Of a stretch of 64,000 nt of DNA, positions 1 to 9,689 are shown in pieces. Source of the DNA: Craspedostauros australis (lineage: Eukaryota > Bacillariophyta > Bacillariophyceae > Mastogloiales > Achnanthaceae); the NCBI GenBank assembly GCA_026770025.1, contig JAMXDE010000011.1, positions 1,364,001 through 1,428,000 of the forward strand. Reading direction: 5' to 3'. A model generated the notes under the pieces. It was not told where the DNA came from and did no database searches. It was given only the letters and a program-made list of their open reading frames with translations. The position numbers were made by a program, and so were the translations under genes. Numbering within the stretch: position 1 is the first letter of the stretch; each line of letters begins with the position of its first letter.

Positions 1-157
1 GGAGAGTGCTACCTTTGCACCTATTGCTGGCTGTCTATTCTTGATCATGGGCTATCGTACCGCACTCTTCTCAGGCTGCCTGCGCGTTCACGTGTGCCTG
101 TGTACTCTTGAGAGTCCATTCATATGGAGCTCCCTTCTTCGCTTTTCATACTATACT

Positions 158-3100
158 CTATGGATATTTCGGTGACTTGCGCACTCCTCCCTGTCTGTGC
201 GACAGTTGGGCCAACTGCGACAGCTTCGCCATTTTCGTTTTGGAGGATCGCTCTTTCTTCATCTTTCCGCGAGATACATACGGCGATGGGCTTCGATGAG
301 ATCTCGTGGGTGATCTTGATTGCTTTCTCGTGCCCCTTTCGCGTTGGTTGAGCTTTCCCGCTCGTTGGAATGTGTTCGGATACTGCAGGTTGAAGTGCGG
401 CTTATCCGTCTGGAAGTAAGGATTCTTATTTTCGTACACCCGCTGCGTCTTCTGCATGTGATCCCAAAGCGGCCCGCTGGACACCATCTCCGGGTAGAGG
501 ACCGGTGACGCGGCAGGCTTTGTGTGCTTCTGGCTCCGATCTCGCTTTGGTGATGCAAATCGCACATGATCCTCTTCACTTCTCGCATCCACGCTTCGTT
601 GATTGCGGCGTTCATCACGGGTGCATTCCTTGACCTTCTTTCTCAATTCCTCGTTCTCGCTCTGTAACTGGTCGTAACTGTCGCGAAGCTCCTGCTTTTC
701 AGACTCCAGCTGCATGATCCGGCGTTGCAAGTCTTCGATATCGGCAACGGTTGCCCGCGGCGAATGAGGGGATGCGGATTCTTCACCATCGGACTGGTAC
801 GATGACGGTGATGATCGATAGGAGCGCGGCTCTATCGGCTCCGGACTTCGGTCCCCATGTTTGTCCGTCCTCCTCTCATCAATTTTCGGCGTCGCACGAC
901 CAGGTCCAGAAGTGCTCCTGCCGTATCCGATGTCGGTCTCCTTCACGGCAGCGATGACACGACCTCCCGACTTCTTCAATGTTTTCAACATCTTCATCGG
1001 GCTTCTCCAAATCATGTTGGCCACCGGTGCTGTCGGGAGCGGCGCTGTCGGAGGTGGTGCTGCCATAGCATCGTCCACTTCGACCTCGCCATCATACTCA
1101 GCTCCTCCATAATGTCCAACGGATGCATCCGGTGATGCTTGCCCCTTATGCGTGATGTCATTTCTGTATCGCTCAGGGGAGTCCGCAAAGCTGGCGTTCG
1201 AGTGATCCGTCGGTGATGGTGGCGGTTGTGATCGCTTGCCACCGACTACCATCGATGGTTCGACGAACATCTCTCGCGCAACTCCGCTGGTCGTTCTGGG
1301 CACGTGAACACCGGGAAAGTCGGACATGAGGGAAGCTTGGTGGGGCGACTTGGCGAGCTTGGGTCGCGGGGATACTGACTGCATCTTGTTGCTCTTCTTG
1401 CTTCCTTGGCCACGCCCACGCCCACAGTCATTCTTGTGCTTGTGCTTGTGCTTGTGCTTGTGCTTGTTCGGAATGTGCGAAGTGGGCCTTGCAGGATCTT
1501 CAGCTGAGCAGGCTGGAGCAAAGGGCGGCGGGCGAGTGATATTGTCCTCGCTGCAATCTGATGACTCTGTAGCAGTTAGCGTAATGGAGTGGCATGGACT
1601 TGCTGGTCGCCGATTGCCGCCGGATTTGCCATCCTTTGCCAAAGGAGATCTGGTCTTGTGGCTCTTTTGCATGCTGCGTAGTTGATGATGCATGGCATGG
1701 GGGTTGTGGCGATGTGGCGACCGGCCGCGTCGACCGACTGAAGGTGAACGTGCATCTCTGCGTCTATTGTGGACAACAGTATCGTATCGATGGTTGTCAT
1801 CCTGAACAGGAACGGAATCGTCGTCACTGCTAACACTCTCATCACAGGCCTCGGGGATGACCTGCTCTTCCAACCCGGTCGATGCGAAGGCGTTGTGAGA
1901 AAGCAACGAAGCCCCGCACAGCAGCTCAATGTCTTGCAGAAGCGATCGTTTCTCGAAGTAGTCGGCGTGCCCTGGATACGCCGCTTGAAGCAGCGAGATG
2001 TTGGTCACGCGAGTCGAGCAAACGAGCGCTCCCAACAGAATGGTGATCTCATGCTGTCGGAACGGCACTGGCTTGAGTCTTTTTTGATACGGCTCCTTGA
2101 CCTGCGACACGCACGACAATTCACTCACGGTATCATCCGTGCATTCGATGTTGATCGTATCCGACTTCCGCTTGTGGATGTTCGTGTTCTGCATCATCGC
2201 GCGGAGGCAGTGCAACATGGCAGAGCTGCCAGCCTGACTGTTGTTGTGCACGGTCTCCTTGCCTCGGTTTCGGCTGCGCTTGCGCTTCTCCAGCCCAGCC
2301 ATGTCGACTACCGCGATCTTCTCGCCACGGCGGTTGCCGTTGACGATTGGTTGCATGGTGACGAAGATATGGCGGTTGTGCTGCGCTCTCGCGACATTCT
2401 GACCGAGTGTCAGTGCGGCCTGGATCACGTTCCGTGCATCCGATCCGTCCCGCACGATCTTCGTCGTGGGTTGAGTGCAGCCGTCCTTTACGTCCAGTTG
2501 CAGGTGCTTGTATCGATTTTTGAATGGCGAGAGGAGAGGGGTGTTGCGGGCAGTTTGTTCCATCCGTGATGCCATGGAAAGCAACGAAACACCGATCTTC
2601 TTGGGTGACGGCGAGCGCATGGCTGCCTCTCCGATTGCACCTGTCTGCACCTTCATGTTGCCGGACGACGCCGATGCAGCATCTGCCAGTAGATCATGAG
2701 CGCTGCAGTCATGGGGGCCGCTCTTCTTCGCCTGCGTGACCTGCACGATGGTGATTTCCACCCCAAAGCTGCGCAGTTCGCTGCTGAGATGCTTGGCCTG
2801 TGAGAAGAAGCTGTCGAGCATCCTTGGGACGATGCCATCACCAGATGATCGGCGCTTCGTGATGGTGGAGGCACCGAAGCATGCGTGCGTCTTTCCGGAG
2901 CTGGCCACGCCCATGCATATGAGCACGTGGGCCTGATTCGCCGACGAATGCTTGCGACGGCTGCGCTTGTTCGTCAGCAACGACTCCATCGATTTGGTCG
3001 CCATGGGAAGGCCGATGGCATGGTAGAGCTTGTCTTGGTTGGTGGATTCGGAAAGGACGTTGTTGAAGTGGAAGTCCTGAGGTCCGTGTCCTGCGCCGGT

Positions 3101-3397
3101 GGCATCCAGTTCTCCGCTCCCGCGCGTGCGGCGGTTGTCTCCCGGAGGCGAAAGCGGCAAGCCATGCAGCACGGGTGGTTGCAAGGTGGCCACGACGGCG
3201 GACTGCCGACCGCCAACGACCGATGAATGTCGATTCTGTCGATCCCGTTCGTAGGACAGCAGCACTTGATCCTCCTTCTCCTTGCGAAGCAACGGCCGGA
3301 GCCGCAAGTAAGACTTGACTTCCACAACGCAGCTCTCACCCCCGGTGCTGATCTCGAGGCCGTGACCGTGGCCGTGGGCGGTCATGTCGGGCCTCAT
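158..3397 (-). CDS. Kinesin-like protein with divergent N-terminal motor and C-terminal coiled coil
   Basis: Single open frame of 1079 aa. The start is the first ATG (3395-3397); the frame is open further upstream but only through a GTG. The motor fold is recognisable: beta-1 LRLRPLL at about residues 31-37, a P-loop GVASSGKT at 163-170, switch II DMAGLE at 365-370 and VPFRQHEITILLG at about 444-456, which matches the family's VPYRxSxLTxLLxxxL. Switch I is unusual: where kinesins have SSRSH this protein has AQHNRH, and there are long insertions, so ATP turnover may be altered. The rest is basic, low-complexity sequence with a His-Lys dipeptide run (about residue 650) and a heptad-like stretch around residues 870-905 that should form a coiled coil. 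Kinesins walk on microtubules; cargo and subfamily cannot be told. The neighbouring cyclophilin gene diverges from it across 0.8 kb. Confident as a kinesin relative, unsure of motor activity. Confidence 0.8.
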   Translation of the reverse strand: MRPDMTAHGHGHGLEISTGGESCVVEVKSYLRLRPLLRKEKEDQVLLSYERDRQNRHSSVVGGRQSAVVATLQPPVLHGLPLSPPGDNRRTRGSGELDATGAGHGPQDFHFNNVLSESTNQDKLYHAIGLPMATKSMESLLTNKRSRRKHSSANQAHVLICMGVASSGKTHACFGASTITKRRSSGDGIVPRMLDSFFSQAKHLSSELRSFGVEITIVQVTQAKKSGPHDCSAHDLLADAASASSGNMKVQTGAIGEAAMRSPSPKKIGVSLLSMASRMEQTARNTPLLSPFKNRYKHLQLDVKDGCTQPTTKIVRDGSDARNVIQAALTLGQNVARAQHNRHIFVTMQPIVNGNRRGEKIAVVDMAGLEKRKRSRNRGKETVHNNSQAGSSAMLHCLRAMMQNTNIHKRKSDTINIECTDDTVSELSCVSQVKEPYQKRLKPVPFRQHEITILLGALVCSTRVTNISLLQAAYPGHADYFEKRSLLQDIELLCGASLLSHNAFASTGLEEQVIPEACDESVSSDDDSVPVQDDNHRYDTVVHNRRRDARSPSVGRRGRSPHRHNPHAMHHQLRSMQKSHKTRSPLAKDGKSGGNRRPASPCHSITLTATESSDCSEDNITRPPPFAPACSAEDPARPTSHIPNKHKHKHKHKHKNDCGRGRGQGSKKSNKMQSVSPRPKLAKSPHQASLMSDFPGVHVPRTTSGVAREMFVEPSMVVGGKRSQPPPSPTDHSNASFADSPERYRNDITHKGQASPDASVGHYGGAEYDGEVEVDDAMAAPPPTAPLPTAPVANMIWRSPMKMLKTLKKSGGRVIAAVKETDIGYGRSTSGPGRATPKIDERRTDKHGDRSPEPIEPRSYRSSPSSYQSDGEESASPHSPRATVADIEDLQRRIMQLESEKQELRDSYDQLQSENEELRKKVKECTRDERRNQRSVDARSEEDHVRFASPKRDRSQKHTKPAASPVLYPEMVSSGPLWDHMQKTQRVYENKNPYFQTDKPHFNLQYPNTFQRAGKLNQRERGTRKQSRSPTRSHRSPSPYVSRGKMKKERSSKTKMAKLSQLAQLSHRQGGVRKSPKYP
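1433..1466 (-). repeat. Hexanucleotide repeat inside the kinesin-like gene
   Basis: Tandem copies of a 6-base unit (GCTTGT as read on the + strand) encode alternating Lys-His in the kinesin-like protein. In frame, so length changes would alter only the number of KH dipeptides. Confidence 0.85.
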
Positions 3398-4195
3398 GTT
3401 GCATTTGATCAATGGCGCCGATGGGTATGTTGTACGACTATGCGGTGGCACCTGCGTCGTTGTTGCTGCCGTCAGCTCTGGAGTAATTCTTTTTCACTCT
3501 CTCTCTCTCCTTCTGTTTCTGTTTCGAGGTTCACCCTCTGCGTTTGCATTTGCGTTGGCCCTTGTTTCTGGTCTCTCCACTCAGTTGTTGTGTTCGTGGA
3601 ATTAACGCGTACTCGAACAAACGCTCACGCAAACAGGCAAGGGAAGAAAACGAAACACGTCTCTTCCTCATCAACGCATTTGTTCCTCTTTTTCTGATTT
3701 TGTGGGAATCGTCGAACGAAAGGGATTTTGGAATTGTAACGACAAACGGCGATAACGTTTCTGATCCAATCATTAAGTACGAACACGCCGGCGCGTCTGT
3801 GGAATCGATTCAATCCAGTCGATTCAAGTGACCACTCTGCATCAATCCCGAAATTGTTTTGATCGTGGATTGGACGTACCCGAAAACGAAACGAAGGGGA
3901 GAACAACACAACAGCACATTTTGTGCGGTTTCTCCCTTTCTTGTGTGACTTTTTGTTTGCGAGAAACAGCCGCAAGTCATCACACGACACCATCATGCCA
4001 CGACACAACACAGAGAGAGGCGAAAGAACATCTGCGCATCTTCTTCCTCTCACTCTTCCATCCACTCTCCCCCAACGCACAGCACGGCATCCACATCGCA
4101 CTCGGCATCAGACCAAGGCCGACGCAAGAGACTTTTCCCAACCATCATATTATAGAATACGACCTATTCTATTAGTTTACTCAATTATTCGAAGG
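3398..4195. promoter_or_regulatory. Divergent intergenic region, kinesin-like / cyclophilin
   Basis: About 800 bp between two divergently transcribed genes, so it should hold both promoters. A CT tract lies at about 3495-3511 (GA-rich on the kinesin sense strand), and the AT-rich stretch 4145-4190 just ahead of the cyclophilin ATG contains TAGAATACG. No convincing coding sequence was seen. Confidence 0.5.
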
Positions 4196-5513
4196 ATGAC
4201 CCAAGTGAAGCGTGGCGCCCGTCCGGTGGTGGTGACAAGGAAAATGCAGCCGCTTTCGTTCCTGAAGGTGATGCTGGTGGCGGCCGGTGTCGTGGGAATG
4301 GCGTGCTTTGCGTTCAGCGGTGAGAAGCTTGCCGGGGTCAGCATCCCAGGCATCCGCCAGCGCAGCTCTACCGGAGGCGTCACCACGCAGCGCGGCATGC
4401 TCGGGGTGGAAGGCGAGGAGGCCGCGGATGAGTCAGACGGCGCCGCTGAGTCCGTCGTGAGCGGGGAGAAGAACATCAACGGAGCCGCGACGGTCGACCA
4501 GTTCTCGGACGGCGGTCGTCAATACACCCTCCACCTCAAGAACCTCACGGATGGGAAGAGCGGCGACGTCGTCATCCGCACAAGACCAGACTGGTCCCCG
4601 TTGGGCGTCGATCATTTCCACAAGCTCATGGACGATGAGTTCTACAACGACGCCAAGTTCTTCCGCGTCGTCACCAACTTCGTTGTGCAGTTCGGGATCG
4701 CTGCAGATCCTGCCAAGAACCAAAAGACTGTCATCAAGGATGATCCTGTCAAGAAGACCAACGCCAGAGGCACCCTCACCTACGCCACTTCTGGCCCAAA
4801 CACCAGGACCACGCAGATGTTCATCAACACCAACACGAAGGGAAATGCCTTCCTCGACAAGCAGGGATTTTCGCCCATCGGGGAGGTCACGAGGTCAGTT
4901 CCATGCAGAGCAGCGCAGGGTATAACCGGGTGATGCGGAGTGATGTTGGGTGGAACATCCCTTTCTCCCCCATCCGAGCACGCTTGATCGACTTGCTTGT
5001 CCTTGTGCCAGACCTCGGCATCGCACTGCATAAGATGGCGCACATGGTTGCGCATGTGCACAAGCAAGGAACACCATTCATCAGTTACATATGAAACCGC
5101 ATGTTCGGACGAACTCACACACCCCTGCTTCTACTCAATTTCAACCTGCACCTCTCCCATGCATCCGCGCACGCGTGTGCATGCCACTGCTGACAACGTC
5201 AATGCTCATCTTGTCCGGTCTTCGCGCAATTCCATGCTTCATGACGTCGCCACAATCTGCTATTCTATTCGTACGGTGTTCCGCCCATTGCATCCACCCG
5301 GGTTTGCCCTGTATTGATACCATCCCTTCCACATTCAACAGCGGAATGGAGCATGTCGATGCCATCTATGCTGGATACAAGGAGAAGCCAAAGCAGGGCG
5401 CTATCAACAGGCAGGGAAATACTTACCTCGACAAGAACTTTCCACTGATGTCTTACATCGAGACAGCAGAGCAAACCCCAATCGTCGTGGATCAGAACGC
5501 CACAGAGCCGTAA
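4196..5513 (+). CDS. Membrane-anchored cyclophilin-type peptidyl-prolyl isomerase
   Basis: Two exons, 4196-4893 and 5342-5513, give 289 aa. The intron (448 bp) starts GTCAGT and ends CAACAG. Splicing restores the family sequence GEVTSGMEHVDAI, with the Ser codon split across the junction. Residues about 18-40 form a hydrophobic segment after a basic N-terminus, which suggests a type II membrane anchor or uncleaved signal. A spacer follows, then a cyclophilin domain from about residue 100 with FHKLMDDEFYNDAKFFRVV, FVVQFG and TRTTQMFINT, matching the family's F.R.I..F..QGGD and SQFFI blocks. The usual QGGD is QFGIAAD here, as in many single-domain eukaryotic secretory cyclophilins. It should catalyse proline isomerisation, probably in a secretory or plastid compartment. 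The start is the first ATG in the spliced frame with an anchor; the upstream open frame has no domain. Confidence 0.85.
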
Positions 5514-5866
5514 AGAGAGAGACGCATCCGCTCCGCTCCTCGCAATAACGGCGGGCCGTCACAGTCTCTTCCCTTCCGTAGACCATTGCTTCGTATCAAA
5601 ACACTTCCTCGTACTTTCTTCCTGGGTCCATACCTGACCAGTATCGAACGATGAGGATGGAGGACTCCATTTTTGCTTGGGGCAGCATAACAGCGTCGTT
5701 CTTCTTTTCAGCCATGCTCGGCACCACGAGGATGTCTGCAGTGTCATACCTTCGACGTATGTACTGTACGAGCCGCTGGCTTGAACTTGAATGCTCTCAC
5801 ACACATACGGATAGTGTTACATTCTATTTACTGCACGTTAACGCGAGTGCGTTCCCCACTGGATGA
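5514..5866. other. Convergent intergenic region
   Basis: 353 bp between the 3' ends of the cyclophilin and zinc-finger genes. Presumably holds both 3' UTRs. No gene or structured element recognised. Confidence 0.5.
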
Positions 5867-8800
5867 TCATTTCCCTCTTCTACCCCGGCTTGGTGCTATC
5901 TTGGACAGTAACCATTCCGAACTAAAGTGCAGAGGCATGGTGCCCGTGTGTACGAGGCGTCCGCCGCATGCGAGTCCGCTGTAGTACTGGTCGATAGCAT
6001 CCGTGATTTCGCGCCTGTCCTTCCATGGCGATGTCGTCTTCAGGTATTCGAGGAGCTTGAGGTGGCACCTGAACTCATTGGAGTTGCTCGCGGGATTTCC
6101 GCCACTGGTGCCGGGGTCATCTTGCGCTGCGGCGTGCTTGTCGCTGACAGCGCTTTCAGAGCTGACATTGACGAAACCAGCCCTTTGCTGACTTAGAGGA
6201 GCGTTGGAGCGTTGCATGCGCTTCCATAGTCGCAGGAAGTAGGCGCCTTGTGCACCTGGCCCTGCGTTCTTCAGTTGGTCCCTGTGGCGCGTTTTGCAGT
6301 CGGCGATCTCCCGCAAGATGTCTGGGTCGATCTTGTTGCATCTTCCGAAATGCTTCTCCAGTGAGGTGGTCGCTGTGCTGAAGCTCTCGATGGATGAGTA
6401 GAAGAGCTTGCCGTCGCCGTTAGCACCGAGACAATGCTTGCACAGGAGACCGGGGAAACCGACATTGATGCGGCGGTACTTCTTGGCAGAGTCCTCCTTG
6501 GTGGCCCTGCAAACCATGACCTGGTCCATGATGGATGCAACGAACTCGCTGATGCTGCCGCGGTCAGTAGCCAACACAATCTCGCGGAGGTCGTCATTCG
6601 TGTCCATCGAGATGTCGTCCAACGTGCCATGGTTCCGCTTCTGCTTCTTGAACTTGTTGAGGCGAGGTATTGTGAATGCTGGGACGAGGGCCTCGCGCAG
6701 ATACTGCTCAGGTGGCACATGGAACGATTCATCAAACAAGTCGGCGTGATTCGTTGCAAGGAAGTCCACGAGCTCTCGCGTGACTCCAGTCAGGTCCGTC
6801 AGCTGCTCCTGCGACACAGTCATCTGCTGAAGTATATTTGGGAGAGTCAACAGGAAGCGCATCAGGTATTGGCAACCATAAACTTTCGATGGTTTGGAAT
6901 CTTCAGGCACATCGGGAGGCTTTTCCTCGTCTCCAAAAAACAAATTCGGTGCCAGTTTGTCGAAACACGCGGTGATTTGCTCGACGATGAGGTAGATCTG
7001 CTGCAAACTATCGGAATCGCCATCGGCGGTGTTGGTCTGCAGCGCGGAATGGAACCGTTGCAATGCTTCATCCACCGACTTTGATGACTTTGCTGACCTG
7101 GGCGTAGTTGGTGCGGTATCATCTTCTTCCGGCTTGGTTGTGGAGTTGATGAAAAGGCGTTTGGATCGTTTCGGCACGTAGCCCAAACCCAGCTCCTCTG
7201 CCTTCTGCGAGATCCTTTGTCGCTTCTTGGCCGCTTCTCGCTTGACGAGTCTCGCGCGGCTGCTTCCGACCCGATTGCGATCAGGCGGGGCAAACGATAT
7301 GGAATCCATGGTCTCATCCGCGTCGACTCTCCAGCCGAGTTGCTTGATTTCTGGCCACACGAGACCCAAGAAGAGCTGGGACGAACTCGGTTCGTATCGC
7401 TGTTTCTCATGGCCTCCTGTGGCTTCGGCAACCACCATCTCTGGAACAGTCAATCGCTCCAGCTTATCATCTATCCTGGGTGTGACATCCAGAACCTTTA
7501 TGTTGGAGTTTTGAGATACCGATTGCGCTGCTTCCAGCATCGCTTTGGATATGCTTTCCAGCATCTTCGGCTTGACTGTTTGTGAAATGTGGAACAAGCT
7601 GCAGTGCGCCACGGATGCAAGTACTGCCAGCACTTGGCGCTCGATGTACCACGTGGTATTCATAACCTGCTTAGAAGCACCGACAGCAGTCGTGGGATAC
7701 ATGGACGGTGAAGAAGAGCTGTCTTTCCCCGATGATCGCTTGGTTGTTGCCAGCAGTCTCTGATCGCCACTGTGCGACATGTCGAAGCCAGGCTCCCCGC
7801 AAAGAATCATGGCCTCCCTGTAGGAGTCTTCCGAGATCGATTGCAGCACCTGCTGCCGTCGCGGAATGAGGAAGGAGAAGTGGTGCGCATCGTTGCTGTA
7901 ATCCAACGTGAATTCATCGACAGTTTTGGGTTCTGCACAGCTCGCTCTGGATGCTTCGACGATGGACTGGGTCGATAATGCGACCATAGAACTGAGTTCT
8001 GATCCCAATTTCTCTCCATCGCCGTACCTGTCGAGTTCGATCAAGTAGCGTGACAAGGTCTTCGTGGACGTCGCGACAAGCTGCTTCGCCATGTTGCACC
8101 AAACGTGCTGCGATGAAAAGAAGGCACCAAACTGTGGCGTGCGCATGGCTGCTTGGATCTCGTGAGTCGCCTCGTCATGCAGCACATGTTGCAGCTGGCT
8201 GCCGGGCTGCTTCCATAGAGGGTGGGCGACCAAAGCAGAAACAAGCTCTGCCTTCCACAGCGGGGCGTTTGCCACCGGTGGAAGCACGGGGCCGATTGAA
8301 GAGGTCTTGCTCTGGAGCATTTCTGCCACAAGGGTATTGATCCTCATCGTCACCCAGTGCATACGCCTGCGTGCGACCACCGTGCTGTGAACAAGGGCGA
8401 AGTTGCCAGCCATCGTTGCGTTGGCTTCTGTCGTCCCATTGAAGATCTTGTTCCATTCGCTGTAAATTGAAGGACCAATGGAGTCCTGAATACAATCCAG
8501 CAGGTCGCGGAGATTCTTCATCGTCATTTGCGTCAGCCTTTGCTGAATCCACAGCCTTCGCTTGGTGTCGATGTCGATGTCTCCAGAGATGAGTTCCGAC
8601 GGGTCAGATGGGTAGAAGCGCAGTTCGACTGTCTGCCCTTTCTCCATTGGCTGCGTGGTGCAGAAGAAGCAATACCGCTCTCCGTGCGCGCTGAAGCGTT
8701 CGATGACATTCCATGGACCTGGCCTGTCGAATCGTTGCTTTGAGACTCGACTTGTGCTCTTATCGCTGTGGCAAGCCTTGTCAACGATACTCGATGATTG

Positions 8801-9559
8801 TTTGGCAGGCTCCGGCTTCGATCCAACACTATCTCCACCGATGAATTTCTTCACCACTTCGATTACATCCGTGATACCATCTGATGACGATTTTTATTCC
8901 AATTTCAATTCCAATCTCGGTGTCGATTGCAGAAGCAGAGCGCGATAGAACAGAGCATAGTATGAAAGTTGATTGCGTGAGAAGGGATCATGTTCCTGAA
9001 TGAAAGCCAGGCTAGACGCGGCTGTGTCGGAAGGGGTACTATTCAGTGCCGTCTCCGATCATGTACCGACTCCTCTTCCGCCAGACAGTGCGTGATTCCT
9101 GGGACACTCGTACGTACCTGTCTGTGGGATTTGGAAAACACCATGTCTTCCGAGCTCGATCGCCCCGGCCCCTGGCAGGAAACTCGCGAATGGAAAATTT
9201 CCATGAGGAACGAAACTGTCGTCTCCTGGACAATCTCGTAAGATCGGAACGTCGCCGCCATGACCCAGGGAGGATTCAAGCGTCTTCCATTCGTCTGGTT
9301 CAGCTAGGCTTGCCGTGCACCCATCATACGTCAGGTAGATGCTAGTCCTTTCTGCCGCAGTTGACGAGCTTCGAACCGAGAGTTCGAACGCATACTTCCT
9401 TGATTCTGCGAATGCCGAATGCGATCGGTCACAGCGAGCGTATGGGGTTTGGTGAACAATCACGGGGTGGGAAGAAATGAAGGATATTGTAGGTGATGAG
9501 GCCAATGCGAATTTTGATATAAATGCATTGTGGGAGGCCGATATTTGTGTTTCGGACAT
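5867..9559 (-). CDS. Large nuclear-type zinc-finger protein (diatom-style Cys/His domain)
   Basis: The certain part is a long frame, 5867-8893, with no ATG ahead of its first conserved block (FDRPGPW, followed by a CFFC pair). I infer a first exon at 9118-9559 that starts with ATG (MSETQISAS). Its donor GTACGT is in phase 1, and the acceptor CATCAG joins at 8880, also phase 1, giving 1151 aa. Near the C-terminus a block reads INVGFPGLLCKHC, then GKLFYSS and LEKHFGRCNKI. This Cys-x2-Cys ... His-x3-Cys arrangement is a zinc-finger style I associate with diatom proteins of unknown role. A basic stretch (KREAAKKRQRIS) could be a nuclear signal. The middle is helical and not recognised. Function is unknown; DNA or protein binding in the nucleus is an inference. 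Alternatively the inferred exon belongs to the upstream repeat gene (see findings). Confidence 0.6.
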
Positions 9560-9689
9560 GACACCACCGCACTGTACCGCATTGCGACGCAGAATGGTTT
9601 GTACTGCTCATGAGGTCGATTGAGGAAACATGGCCTGTGCACAATTGCGCGCGAAGATTCACCCTCATTGTATTTCGCCCCCTTTCGTG

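Noticed and set aside
9143-9237. Plus-strand peptide LDRPGPWQETREW, echoing the DRPGPW block of the neighbouring zinc-finger protein, followed by a GTAAGA donor
   Set aside because: It stops after about 32 codons with or without the best acceptor and is antisense to a longer open minus-strand segment. The six-residue match is probably chance.
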